Assembly: GCF_040939455.1 (NCBI RefSeq)
Contig: NC_134117.1
Location: 24,297,501 to 24,361,500, forward strand
DNA from: Microcebus murinus
Taxonomy: Eukaryota > Chordata > Mammalia > Primates > Cheirogaleidae
Direction of reading: 5' to 3'
DNA: 64,000 bases
The notes below the pieces were generated by a model. The model was given only the letters and a program-made list of their open reading frames with translations, searched no databases and had not been told where the DNA came from. The number at the start of each line of letters is the position of its first letter. Position 1 is the stretch's first letter. Position numbers and translations under genes: made by a program. This document shows positions 1 through 15,196 of this stretch, one piece after another.

Positions 1-185
1 GTACTTGACAGGGTACTTGCTTTGTATATTAAAATTTATGGCTGGGCATTGTGACTTATGCCTGTAATCCCAGCATGTTGGGAAGCTGAGGTAGGAGGCT
101 CACTTGAGGCCAAGAGTTCAAAACCAGTCTGGGCAATACAGCAAGATCCCATTCTCCACAAAAAGAAATTTTTTAAAAGTCAGAT

Positions 186-878
186 GTCTGGGCATGGTGG
201 CTCACGCTTATAATCCTAGCACTCTGGGAGGCCGAGGCAGGCGGATCGCTCAAGGTCAGGAGTTTAAAACCAGCCTGAGATAGAACCCGTCTACTAAAAA
301 TAGAAATTAATTGACCAACTAAAAATATATATACAAAAAATTAGCCGGAGCCGGGCGTGGTGGTTCACGCCTGTAATCCTAGCTCTCTGGGAGGCCGAGG
401 CGGGCGGATTGCTCCAGGTCAGGAGTTTGAAACCAGCCTGAGCAAGAGCGAGACCCCGTCTCTACTATAAATAGAAATAAATTAATTGGCCAACTAATAC
501 ATATATATATAAAAAAAAATTAGCCGGGCATGGTGGTGCATGCCTGTAGTCCCAGATACTTGGGAGGCTGAGGCAGAAGGATTGCTTGAGCCAGGAGATT
601 GAGGTTGCTGTGAGCTAGGCTGACGCCATGGCACTCACTCTAGCCTAGGCAACAAAGCGAGACTCTGTCTCAAAAAAAAAAAAAAAAAAATTAGCCGGGC
701 ATGGTGGCACATGCCTGTAGTCCCCAGCTACTCGGGAGGCTGAAGCAGTAAGATCCCTTGAACCCAGGAGATTGAGGTTGCTGTGAGCTAGGCTGATGCC
801 ACAGCACTCACTCTAGCCTGGGCAACAAAGTGAGACTCTGTCTCAAAAAAAAAAAAAAAAAAACATAAAAAAAAAAAA
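186..878 (+). repeat. lemur Alu, middle element of a triple nest
   Basis: The left arm is at 186-348 and the right arm at 691-878. It sits inside the older Alu with an imperfect duplication, AAAAGTCAGATGT at 175-187 and AAAAGTCAGCTGT at 875-887. It is itself interrupted in the central linker. Confidence 0.85.
349..690 (+). repeat. lemur Alu, innermost element of a triple nest
   Basis: This is a complete dimeric Alu with an 18-19-bp A tail. It is inserted in the TTAGCCGG linker of the middle Alu, giving a duplication AAAAAATTAGCCGG at 335-348 and 685-698. It has the young right arm with CACTCACTCTAGCC. Confidence 0.9.
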
Positions 879-1050
879 GTCAGCTGTCATGGCATGTTTC
901 TGTAGTCCTAGCTACTCAGGAGGCTGAGGCAGGAGAATGACATGATCCCAGGAGTTCAAAGCTGAAGTGAGTTATTATCACATCACTGCACTCCAGCCTG
1001 GGCAACAGAGTGAGATCTCATCTCTAAAAAGTAAATAAATAAAAATAAAA

Positions 1051-1850
1051 CCAAAATTTATCATGAAACAACAATAATGTAAGAGAATTCAGAGTATTTG
1101 GTAGAGAGTTGGACTGAATGATCTTTGGGGTCCTTCACAATTTTAATGCCACGTCTCAGTCGGAGGAACCCCGAGATTGCATGCCTGAAGATATGATAGG
1201 AAGAGGCTTAACGATACCTTAATCCTTAACCTGTTCTACTCAGATATAGCAGCATACATATGGAAACAACCTGAATTATTCTTTAGGTAGCTATAGCAGT
1301 AAGGACTCATCAAGATTTTCTAAGACCTCAGGGAAGCCATATAAGGCTTTTCTAGAAGAAATGTGTATAGATATTAAAGTCATTTTACATCAGGGGCATT
1401 TATGGTCAATTGATTTTGACAAGGATGCCAAGACCATTCAATGGGGGAAAGACAGTTTTTTCAAAAAATAATGTTGAGACAATTAGATATCTGTATGCAA
1501 AAGAATGAAGTTGGACCCCTCTACCCCATATCATATACAAAAATTAACTCGAAATGGATGAAAGATCTAAATGTAAGAGCTAAAACTATAAAAATCTTAA
1601 AAGAAAACATAGGTGTAAATTTTATACTAGGGTTTCTAAACCTTAGAACTAAATGACAGTTTGAGCCACATAATTCTTTGCTGTGAGGCTGTCTTGTGCA
1701 TTGTAGGAGGTTTAGCAGCATCCCTCCTGGCCTCGATCCACTAGATACCAGAAGCACACCTCCCCCCAAGTTGAGATAATCAAAAGTGTCTCCAGATATT
1801 GCCAGATTTCCTCTGGGGGGCAAAATTATCCAGTTCAGAAAGTAAGTGAT
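1051..1850. other. unique intronic sequence
   Basis: This interval is AT-rich. Two short open frames near 1441-1656 (plus) and 1521-1823 (minus) show no recognisable protein. No gene or clear repeat was identified. Confidence 0.5.
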
Positions 1851-2196
1851 GGCTGGGCATCGTGGCTCACGCTTGTAATCCTAGCACTCTGGGAGTTCGA
1901 GGCGAGCCGATCGTTTAAGCACAGGAGTTCAAGACCAGCCTGAGCAAGAGCGAGACCCCGTCTCTACTAAAAAAAAAAAAGAAAGAAGTTAGCTGGGCAA
2001 CTAAAAAAAAAAAAAAATTTATATATATACACAATTAGCCAGGCATGGTGGTGCATACCTGTAGTCCCAGCTACTTGGGAGGCTGAGGCAGGAGGATCAC
2101 TTGAGCCCAGGAGTTTGAGGTTGCTGTGAGCTAGGCTGATACCATGGCACTCTAGCCCAGGCAACAGAGTGAGACTCTGTCTCAAAAAAAAAAAAA
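1851..2196 (+). repeat. lemur Alu (older form)
   Basis: This is a dimeric Alu with A-rich interruptions in the linker. Its right arm has the shorter GGCACTCTAGCCC form without the CACT doubling. A short AGTGATG lies at its head and again beyond the next Alu, suggesting that the next one landed in its tail. Confidence 0.85.
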
Positions 2197-2199
2197 CTA

Positions 2200-2531
<332 letters not shown>

Positions 2532-2834
2532 CTAGTGATGATCCTTATCTTTCTCCCTTGCAAAATTACCAATGTCTACATCATAACTGCATGAATGGTT
2601 ATCTTCTTAGTTCTTCCCCCCCCCCTTAGTTCTTAAGAATTCTAAGAACTCTCTTCTGCAAATTCATTAAATCCTCCATAATCCATCATTTGGAGATAAT
2701 CTCAGGACCTCACCTACATCCCAATAGACCTATTTTGAAAAGTTTTTAGTCTAACTCCTTCCATTAGAAGGTCACAGATCAGTATGATAATTCTTTTTGA
2801 GGGGTATAGCATTTTTTGGAAGGGTGGGTAACAG
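2532..2834. other. unique intronic sequence
   Basis: This stretch contains a run of about ten C at 2616-2626. Nothing else was recognised. Confidence 0.5.
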
Positions 2835-3235
<401 letters not shown>

Positions 3236-4290
3236 GTATGATAATTTCCGAACTCTTAGCATAATTAATAGAGAACTAACAAACAAAAACAAAGTAAAAC
3301 AATAGTCTAGTCACTTTGGCTATTGTCTCTTCACAGTCAGAAAAGAGCGATATTCCCCACAGTAATCAATAACTTAGGCAACATGTGTATAAATGACAAG
3401 CTATGAAAAAAGTATATTGAATGACAGAGCTTTGTTTGAAATTTAGTGTCACCACTATAAAAAAATTAGGAAAAATTAAGTCACTCCTAAACCAAGGTCC
3501 TATACCAGAAACCTCAAACATTCTCCCCCTACCCTTCCTGAATTCTGGTGTCATTAGCTAAAATGAATGCAATACACAGAGCAGTGTCAACTAACATAGC
3601 AGGCATTGTAAATCCAAAATCTTTTTTACCATTTGTTTAACTTGTTTTAATTCAGGTTCTGAGCTCCCATGCAAGACAACTAGTCTACTTGATGGAAAGG
3701 TTAAGGTTTCACTTTACAACCTCTTTTTCACTGCTAGTACAACTACAATGCCACTGCGACCTTAACTTTTTTTTAGCTCTTGAATAATGCCTGCCCTACT
3801 GCTGTCACTGTCTAATTCAGAGACCGTGGTTGGCAGAGGAAATAGCTCTGGAAGCCACAGCTGTTATACAGAACAGCTACCATCTTCCAAGTATGAGAAC
3901 CACTTCCAGCTCCTTCTTTGATCAGTTTGCTCAATCCAAATTTCAGATCTAATCTGAAGCCAATGAAAGGAGCTATGGCTTCCGAGACTAAAGCTATTTT
4001 GTTGAAGAATAATATCGAGAGAACTGTATATACTGCCAGACAAGAAGCCAGCTAGAAGACACTCCAGAAATACTAGGCCTAATCCTCCCCTAACTTCCAG
4101 AAGACCTCAAGTCCCTTGCCAAGTCATGTGAAAACATACTCCATCTGACTCACAGTCACTCATTTTTCTCACTGCTTACTGACCATACCCATGCAGATGG
4201 TATGAAAGTTGATTCCATCTTCCTTTCAATGAATGTCACTGTATTTAATATACTTTTAATAATAATGATAAAAATAACAATAATAAAAAC
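3236..4290. other. unique intronic sequence
   Basis: No exon or repeat was recognised in this AT-rich kilobase. A 62-codon minus-strand open frame at 3366-3554 has no recognisable content. Confidence 0.5.
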
Positions 4291-4294
4291 AACC

Positions 4295-4890
4295 ATTTAG
4301 TCATTGTGTACTATATACCAGGTAGGTGCTATGAGAAACACTTTACTTACATTACCTTATTTTTAATTTTCATAATGATCTTATAAGAAAGGTTTTATTA
4401 CTATACCCATTTTTTATATTTATTTTTAAAAAGTAACAGAGTAAACTGATTTTGGGGTATGTGGGTATTATCTATGAGTTTTAACACATGTACAGAGTCA
4501 TATAAACACCACCACAATGAGGATACATAACAATTTGATCATCTCAAAAATCCCCTCATACTGCCCCTTGTCAGTGATACCTTTCCTCACCTCTAACCTC
4601 TGGCAATGCTCTGCTTCTTATCTCCATAGTTTTGTCTTTTCCAGAATCCCATATAACTGGAATCATTCACTCAGCATAATGGCTTTGAGATCCATCAAAG
4701 TTGTTACACATATCAATAATTCATTCCTTCTTAGTGGGGAGCGGTATTCCATGATGTCACAATTTTACAGATAAAGTACCTGTGGTGCAGAAAGGTTAAG
4801 CAACCTGCCCAAGGTGAGATGAGGCTAGTATTCAAAGCCAGGTCTGCATGGCTCTGTATGTACTCTTAACCACTATGCTATACTTCCCTG
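4295..4890 (-). repeat. MIR, antisense, split by an old L1 fragment
   Basis: Typical MIR core phrases in reverse occur on both sides. They are CTTACATTACCTTATTTTT and the TATACCCATTTTT piece before 4415, then ATTTTACAGATAAAG and CCTGCCCAAGGTGAGAT after 4760. The intervening 4420-4755 is an L1 fragment. Confidence 0.65.
4420..4755 (-). repeat. old L1 fragment, antisense
   Basis: Phrases such as AGTCATATAAACACCACCAC, TAACCTCTGGCAATGCTCTG and ACTGGAATCATTCACTCAGC match the L1M 3'-UTR family in reverse orientation. It interrupts the MIR, so it is the younger of the two. Confidence 0.65.
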
Positions 4891-5045
4891 TTAGCCTAGG
4901 CTCTTAGAAAAGGGAGACAGCAGTCTATGATCCTCATTTAAGCATTAAAGACTCTTCTGGAACAACATAGCAAAAGATGTTCATATTTACCAAAAATGAG
5001 ACCAAGAATAGTTTGTCAAGATCTCTAGCAATAATCCCAAAACTC

Positions 5046-5390
<345 letters not shown>

Positions 5391-5439
5391 CCCCAAACCC
5401 TCAAGGGAACACAGTATAGAGATAATAGGAGCTATAATC

Positions 5440-5640
5440 AGTGAAACCAGCCTAGGTTTAGAATCCTAGTTCTGCTACTTACTAAGTATGTGACGTTACA
5501 CTAGTCCTTTACTTTTTGGAACCTCTGTTTCCTCTTCTATAAGATTGGATAATATTATCTTGAAATAGTCTTAGAAGGATTAAATGAGATGATATATAGA
5601 GTTCCTGACATTTAGTATTATTACTGCCTATACTGATTAG
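5440..5640 (+). repeat. MIR element
   Basis: The MIR core is seen in CCTAGTTCTGCTACTTACTA, CTGTTTCCTCTTCTATAAGA and TTAAATGAGATGATATATAG, in consensus order on the plus strand. Confidence 0.7.
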
Positions 5641-6023
5641 AGCCGATAAAGTCATACCAAACAAAATACCCACTAAATATACAAGTGAGTATTTATCAAG
5701 CTCTCAAAAGATATAGAAAGCGTAGTCCTAGACTACAAGGAGCATATATTCTAGATTAAAGATACACCTTCCTAAAAATATTAATAGAATTGATGCCAAT
5801 GTATAATATGATGCTAAAGTGTGTGGCTGGATCTATAAACAAAATGTGGACATAAACTCATAATTAATTTTAGCCAACAGCTTTAACTTTCTATTTAATT
5901 TTTTTTTAAATTGGAATCAAGACTCAGGTGTGGACTCTACCTGTCTTCTAGTCTAGAATGTTACCTTGGCACAGAAAATAGCAAAGCCTTTACTAGTCAA
6001 CATCTAGAAAAAAAACTAGTTTC
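5641..6023. other. unique intronic sequence
   Basis: AT-rich sequence with no recognised exon or repeat. Confidence 0.5.
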
Positions 6024-6323
<300 letters not shown>

Positions 6324-6424
6324 GTTTCAACTTTTTCATTCCAGGTACCTGAATCAATTTCAATACCTGTCATGATAATTATTTACATCTAAAAGGAAAA
6401 CAATACATAAAAGGTCTGAGTTCT

Positions 6425-6778
<354 letters not shown>

Positions 6779-6790
6779 GGTCTGAGTTCT

Positions 6791-7719
6791 GTAAGTGACT
6801 GGTTTATAAAATTTTCAGATTCTTAAGGAAAACAAGGTATGCTTCAAAAGGGTTATATGAATGGAGGTCCAAAGAACTCAAATTCTCTGCCCAAAGGAAT
6901 TCAGTAAGATCATTTCTTTCCCTTTTGCTTCTGTTTGGTCTAAGTGGGAAAATATATGCAAACAGACAAGAGTAGGGTAGTAAAGTAAAAAAGAAGAGAA
7001 TAAGCTGGAATGGTAGACAGACTATTCAAATCTATCTATAAGAATCATTCTACTTTCTTCTGGTGCTTTGTATAAATCTTCTCCTCTCAACTGATGTTTA
7101 CTATGTGAATCTTTGCTAGTATAGAAATGGCTCTTTGGAAGTCAGTTCAGGCATATTAGGCTTTTAAATTAAGCATGCTAATAAGACATACACAAATATT
7201 TATATCTCAATTTGACTCGGGAGCAAATCATAGTAATAGCTCTACAGCAAAGTATCTTACCAAGCCTCTGTCAAAGCTACTTAGCAACACATCCCCCATA
7301 GTTGGCAAGTCTGTACATCTATCCTGCTTGCTTAGTGCTTTGGACTTGGAGAAAGAGTTAAATTAAAAACAAAAAATAGTTAAAGCTCACACACAGAAGT
7401 AATTTTTAGTGGCAGTGAAATCTTACTTGTGGACCAAATAGAACGAATGGGTTCATTTTTCCAGTCCTGCCTCAGCGTAAGTTTTATGCTTATAACGTGC
7501 CTATGTTCTATAATTCCTTATCATCCAAAGAAATATAACTATCTCTAGGCCTGGATTTCTACCAGACTTTAAGGCTGAATCTCTTATCCCAACCACCTTA
7601 CAAAAAGGGAGAAGCCAAATCTCTACACAATGTTCTAAAAACAAACAGCTAAGGTTAGGAAACAGAAGAAAAAGGCCAGGCAAAAGCCATAACCCTTTTT
7701 TCTTATTTAAGTCAGTTGG
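6791..7719. other. unique intronic sequence
   Basis: No exon or repeat was recognised. Short open frames at 7175-7366 (plus) and 7501-7734 (minus) have no recognisable protein content. Confidence 0.5.
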
Positions 7720-8024
<305 letters not shown>

Positions 8025-8059
8025 GTCAGTTGGGCAATCTTCTCATAAAAAGAAGCAAT

Positions 8060-8185
8060 GGATGGGGAATCAGGAGACCTGAGTTCTACCTTTCCCCACT
8101 AATAAGCTATGTGACCTTGGTCAAATCACAATCTCTCTGTGCTTTAGTTTATTCTTCTATAAAAGAAGCTGGCTAGAAGAGACTC
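8060..8185 (+). repeat. MIR element
   Basis: MIR core phrases AGCTATGTGACCTTGGTCAA and TCTCTGTGCTTTAGTTTATT appear in order on the plus strand. Confidence 0.75.
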
Positions 8186-8574
8186 AGGAATCACTAACTA
8201 AAAGGCAGCCTAAAAATTTGGGCTGGTTCATAGATGTGTTTTGTTTGGTGTATGCTGTGTTTTGTTTATTTTTTATAGCAATAAATGTGTTTTTGAGATT
8301 AACAGGAGCCACATTTGGGAATGAATATATTATCCACTACTTAAGAATATAAATATTTATCTGAGTATACAAATAAACTTAACAGAATATACCAAACAAA
8401 TATTTATAAGAACAAATACATATTTATTCAAGTGAATATACTATTAAGGTTCTGGTGATAAATCTCAATCATTATAACTAATAGAACTACCTTTGTAGCC
8501 TAATTTGGATTCTTTTTCTCCTCACTCTAACATTCTTCTTCTAAGGTGACCAGGTTCTGAACCATATAATTCTT
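8186..8574. other. unique intronic sequence
   Basis: AT-rich, with TATTTATA-type runs. Nothing recognised. Confidence 0.5.
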
Positions 8575-8587
8575 TTTTTTTAAACAC

Positions 8588-8746
8588 TTTTTTTTTGAGA
8601 CGGAGTCTCGCTTTCTTGCCTAGGCTAGAGTGAGTGCCGTGGCGTCAGCCTAGCTCACAGCAACTTCAAACTCCTGGGCTCAAGCGATCCTCCTGCCTCA
8701 GCCTCCCAAGTAGCTGGGACTACAGGCACGTACCACCATGCCTGGC

Positions 8747-8816
<70 letters not shown>

Positions 8817-8820
8817 CATA

Positions 8821-8853
<33 letters not shown>

Positions 8854-8997
8854 TAGTTGGCCAATTAATTTCTTTCTATTTTTATAGTAGAGATGGGGTC
8901 TCGCTCAGGCTGGTTTTGAACTCCTGACCTTGAGCAATCCGCCCGCCTCGGCATCCCAGAGTGCTAGGATTACAAGCGTGAGCCACCGCGCCCGGCC
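8588..8997 (-). repeat. lemur Alu with expanded dinucleotide linker
   Basis: A complete minus-strand Alu, about 410 bp long because its central linker carries a roughly 100-bp TA/TG microsatellite. Flanking TTTTTTAAACACTT copies precede and follow the element. Confidence 0.95.
8750..8853. repeat. (TA)n(TG)n(TA)n microsatellite
   Basis: About 30 TA units, an interruption TACATACATATG, about nine TG units and about nine TA units, all inside the Alu linker. The seed is the ATATATA linker present in the sister Alus. Confidence 0.95.
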
Positions 8998-9088
8998 TTT
9001 TTAAACACTTACGAGAATTTTCAAAATTATATAAAAGCAAATAGACTAACAAACTTCCATGTATCCCAAACCCAGCCTTAATAATTAG

Positions 9089-9489
<401 letters not shown>

Positions 9490-10096
9490 TCGTACATCTT
9501 TAATATAACTATAATATCATTATCTTCACATCTAAAAGAGTAGTATTGTTTTAATATCAAAGTTTTAGTTAGTGCTTAATTTGCAATTATTCAATTTCTA
9601 TAATTGTCCTAAACTTTTAAAAATAGTTTGTTATATATATCAGTATCCAAACAAGGTCCATATATTGCAACTGCTTAATATGTGAAGACTTAAAACTAAA
9701 TTGAATGTCCTTAGGTGGGAGTAGCTTTCTAGTTTGCCACAGTCCACACTACTCCCTATTCTTTTCATTTAAGTGATCTGCCAGGCCCTTGAAGTTTTTT
9801 AGTTTAGGTCTCTGGAGGATCTGAAGTCTCTTCCAGTTCAGATAACTTGACTCTTGTAAACATTAAAAGATAAAACAAACGAGTGGAATTCTACCCTTTA
9901 AACTGAAAAACTCAGAGGTAGCAATACAGGCTTATTAATTAGAAAGATGTTAGTAAATTCCAAAAGAATCTACTAAAAGAGATGAAAGGAGTTGCCTCTT
10001 TGGAGCAGGATATGATGGAGAGGGTGATTATTGGGGATAGCTATTCCACATCCTCATGCCTACCTCATAGGATTGTTGTGAGGCTTAAGTGATATA
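9490..10096. other. unique intronic sequence
   Basis: No exon or repeat was recognised in these 600 bases. Confidence 0.5.
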
Positions 10097-10337
10097 CAGT
10101 CATTTGTTGCTTAAAGATGGGATACCTTCTAAGAAATGCATCATTGGGCGATTTCATCGTTGTGCGAACATTAGATAGAGTGTTCTTACACAAATATAGA
10201 TGGTACAGCCTACTATACACCTAGGCTATATGGTGTAGTCTATTGCTCCTAAGCTACAAACCTGTATGATATGCTACTGTACTGAACACTGTAGGCTATT
10301 GTAACATAATGGAAAACATATCTAAACATACAAAAGG
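10097..10337 (+). mobile_element. Tigger-like DNA transposon fragment
   Basis: It starts CAGTCATTTGTTGCTTAAAG after a TA dinucleotide and continues TCGTTGTGCGAACATTAG and CACCTAGGCTATATGGTGTA. This is a sequence I associate with the Tigger (pogo) group of human repeats. The 3' part is missing where a truncated Alu begins. The family name is from memory. Confidence 0.6.
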
Positions 10338-10339
10338 CT

Positions 10340-10626
<287 letters not shown>

Positions 10627-10757
10627 ATGATAATGAACTCCAGTTTCATCCACGTTGCTGCAAAAGACATGATTACATTCTTTTTTTATGACTGAATAAT
10701 AGTCCATCGTGTATATATACCACATTTCTTTATCCATTCATCTATGGATAGACTCTT

Positions 10758-10804
10758 TTTTTGTTTTGCTTCTTTATCTTTTTTTGGCTATTCCACACAT
10801 TGTA
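10758..10804 (-). repeat. 47-bp A-tailed micro-insert inside L1
   Basis: The 15-bp phrase TATGGATAGACTCTT occurs at 10743-10757 and again at 10805-10819 within an L1 that should contain it once. On the minus strand the 47 intervening bases end in GCAAAACAAAAA, an A-rich tail, as expected for L1-mediated insertion of a very short RNA. Confidence 0.7.
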
Positions 10805-11200
10805 TATGGATAGACTCTTAGGTTGATTCCATATCTGTGCTATTGTGAATAGTGCTGCAACAAACATACAAGTGCACGTATCTTTTTGATATGTTCCTTT
10901 GAGTAGATACTCAGTAGTGGGATTCCTGGATCAAATTGAATAGTAGTTCTATTTTCAGTTCTTTCAGAAATCTCCATATTTTCTATAGAGGCTGTACTAA
11001 TTCCCATTTCCACCAACAGCATATATAAGAGTTCCCTTTTCTTTACATCCTTGCCAACATCTGTTATTTTTTGTCTTTTTGATAATGGCCATTCTGACTG
11101 GGGTAAGATGATATCTCATTGTGGTTTTGATTTGCATTTCTCTGATGATTAGTAATGTTGAGCATTTTTTCATATACCTGCTGGCTTTTTGTATGTCTTC

Positions 11201-11527
<327 letters not shown>

Positions 11528-11767
11528 TTTGTATGCCTTTTTTTGAAAAATGTCTATTCATGTCTTTGCTCACTTTTTAATGAGATTATTTGGGATTTTT
11601 GTTGTTGTTGTTGAGTTGTTTGAGCTCCTTATTGATTCTGGATATTAGTCCGGATTGGATGAATAGTTTACAAATATTTTTTCTCATTCAGCAAGTTGTC
11701 TCTTCACTCTAGTGATTATCTCTTTAACTGTGCAGATGTTTTTTAGTTTAATTAAGTCCCATTTGTC

Positions 11768-12043
11768 AGCCGGGCACAGTGGCTCACGCCTGTAATCCTA
11801 GCACTCTGGGAGGCCGAGGCAGGAAGACTGCTCTCAGAAGTTCGAGATCAGCCTGAGCAAGAGCAAGATCCCATCTCTACTAAAAATAGAAAGAAATTAA
11901 CCAAGCAACTAAAAATAGACAAAATTAGCCAGGCATGGTGGCATGTGCCTGTAGTCCCAGCTACTTGGGAGGCTGAGGCAGGAGGATCACTTGAGCCCAG
12001 GAGTCTGGGTTGCTGTGAGCTAGGCTGACACCACGGCACTCTA
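11768..12043 (+). repeat. 3'-truncated lemur Alu
   Basis: It has a complete head but stops at GGCACTCTA, lacking the last 40 bases and the A tail. The L1 that precedes it does not resume afterwards. A deletion joining the Alu to unique sequence is therefore likely. Confidence 0.85.
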
Positions 12044-13087
12044 TTTATATGGAGTAGAATCTCTCTGAAAGAATTTCCAAACTTGTGTAGGAGGACAACA
12101 AACCCAAAGAATCTTAGTACTATAGAGATCATTTGGACCAATTTTCTTATTTTAGAGAAGAAAATGGAAAGTCCAAAGAGAAGAATACTAAAAACTAGGA
12201 CATTAGAAAAAGTTATAGGAGTCTGGGCCCCTCTGCAGAGATCCCAGTGAAAATGACTGGACATCGCAGCCTATGAAGTAAAAGAGGACCTTTGTCAATA
12301 GTGAGGAGAATGACACATGCTGGTTCACCAGCTCCCTGTCAATCTATCCAAGGTATGGTACGATGGCAAAAGGAAGCAGGCAAGGCTTTTCATTGTTTGG
12401 AATTCCACTTCTTAGGAAGCTGGTTATCATCTCTAGTTAAGTCAGGTCTCCACTCCCACACTTTCCACTCAGTCACCTCAGTCTAATAGAAATGAGAAAA
12501 CAAGAAGTAGAGCTGACCAATATCAACACTTCCCACTTTTCTGAGAGCTAAAAACAATGACATTTTCTCCAAAAGTCCCAATGTTTCTTTTCCATGGCCA
12601 AAAAGTAAATAGCTTGGGAAGACAATAAAAGTGACCTAATTCCTATTTCAAAGTACAAACTAAACCTTAGGGTATTTATAGGTCTGGTGTCAGCCTTGTC
12701 CTCATCTCCCCTCCTTACATCTTGGATAACCTGTCTCCACACATACTGCTCCCATGCACACTCTGAGCCAAAGGCTCATGCGGACCTCTTGTTTCTACAC
12801 TTCAAATGCAAATAAACTACTTGATGCATAAGTACCTCTTTGTAAGGATCAAAAATACCACTACTTACCTAGGTTTGAAGTAGTCCACAGTAATAAAAAA
12901 GAAAGACAGTAGCAATAAATATGAAAAGATAAAAAAGCATTATCCATCTATGAAAGAATCTGATACAAATAAATCTGAAAAGATACTATCCAGTTTCTGT
13001 CAAATAAGTGGCCAAGAGGTAAGAACAGATAATTCACATAGAAAAAAGCCCAAACATTTGAGAAAATGCTAGTAATTAAGGAAATGT
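12044..13087. other. unique intronic sequence
   Basis: No exon was recognised. Open frames at 12292-12486 and 12548-12742 carry no recognisable protein. Confidence 0.5.
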
Positions 13088-13431
<344 letters not shown>

Positions 13432-13660
13432 TAAAGAAATGTAAAACAAATTATAAAGGCATCATCTTGTCAATTAGCAAAAACAATTAGAAGCCACAAA
13501 ACTCAATATAGGATGTAGCATAGCTATAAAACTCATTGATTCTAATGGGACTATTATGTCATGAAAATAATTTAAAAAAACAATATTATCAATATGAAAT
13601 AAAATTGCACTATACATAACAAATTAAAATTTTAAAAGAGCAATTAACTTATGGCATTCT

Positions 13661-13988
<328 letters not shown>

Positions 13989-14995
13989 CTTATGGCATTC
14001 TAATTCAATATATTTTATTTTTTCATTAAAGATGACAAATATGTAGATAAATAGATAGAAAATTCTGTATGAAATTATGCTAAATGAATAAAAGGAACAA
14101 AAATAATATGACATATTAAACTATTAAATTATGTTTATATAATGACAAAGGTTAGAGAAGGTAAATAGTGATTTTATGGTACAAAGATGTTTTGTTCTTG
14201 TTTGCCTGCTTTGTTACTTTTATTTATAGTTTTCTATAGAGTCCAACACAATTTTGGATCCTCTCTGGTTCTGTAAATGGTAAGCCAAAAAAGCACCCAG
14301 TGGATTTTCCTAGGTATGAATTTTCTACTAGGCCAGTCAATGGCAACAGGAATATAAGGCCAGAATTCATTTATAGCCTCAGGCTATTTCCTAGGAAGCC
14401 AAGGATGCTCTGGAGTTTTTGAGAAAGTCAGCTAATTCTCCATCTCAACAACCTTCCCACCCCAGCTGAACAAGTTCATTATCACAACAAGGATTTCTGT
14501 TATCAGGTACAGAATTAGATATATACCAAGATGGGGGGAAGAGGGGAAAGACATCAATATAACAGCATAGCTGGAATGGTTACCAAACATAGAGGAAGGA
14601 CAGTGCCATTGGTTAGCTTTGGAGTCTACCTGTGCATTCTTCATCACTGTGACTATAAACCTATTTGTCCTAGAAAGGTGAAGAATAACAAATAACTCCT
14701 CAGGCTCTTATCAGACTGGTATACAAAGGACCAGATGAATCCATCAAGAGATAGACAAGTAATTTAGTTTTTAAATATCTCCCAAACATTAGGTCTTTAC
14801 CTCCATTTCAAGGGTCCTAGACAGAATCCAAAAAGAGCTCATATCATTATATATTTTGGTCTAAAAGAACCATAACTCTGGCCAGTCTAGTTTATCTGCA
14901 CCAAATTTTAGAAGATCAGTGGTAAATAGGTTGAGGAAGCACAAAGGATTATCTGAATCCAACTGAAAGTCTCTCATGAGCAGGTTCCTTTGACC
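13989..14995. other. unique intronic sequence
   Basis: No exon or repeat was recognised in this kilobase, which is AT-rich at its left end. Confidence 0.5.
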
Positions 14996-15188
14996 CAGGA
15001 GTCCTCAAACTACAGCCCCGTGGGCCACATGCAGGCCGCCTAGCACATTTATCCAGCCCTCCAGGTGTTTTTGCCTCTGCTGCCTGCCCTGCTTAGCAGC
15101 TGACTCATCCTGGGCCCACAGTGCGCACTCTCCAATGGTCTGAGGGACAGTGAACTGGCCCCCTGTTTAAAAAGTCTGAGGACCCCTG
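14996..15188 (+). mobile_element. hAT-type MITE with intact ends and target duplication
   Basis: It starts CAGGAGTCCTCAAACTAC and ends GTCTGAGGACCCCTG. The reverse complement of the end, CAGGGGTCCTCAGAC, is a matching terminal inverted repeat. CTTTGACC lies immediately on both sides (14988-14995 and 15189-15196), a perfect 8-bp duplication as hAT transposases make. The 193-bp body has no coding capacity and is more GC-rich than its flanks. I could not name the family. Confidence 0.9.
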
Positions 15189-15196
15189 CTTTGACC

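Larger units (their letters stand above)
40..1050 (+). repeat. old AluJ-type element split by nested Alus
   Basis: The left arm is at 40-178 and the right arm resumes at about 879-1050. The latter has the older CACTGCACTCCAGCCTGGGC form. The 9-bp duplication AAAATTTAT occurs just before the head and again after the A-rich tail at 1053. The interior is occupied by two younger Alus. Confidence 0.85.

Noticed and set aside
8634..8927. 97-codon frame with a long tyrosine-isoleucine repeat
   Set aside because: It is the translation of the TA microsatellite inside an Alu.
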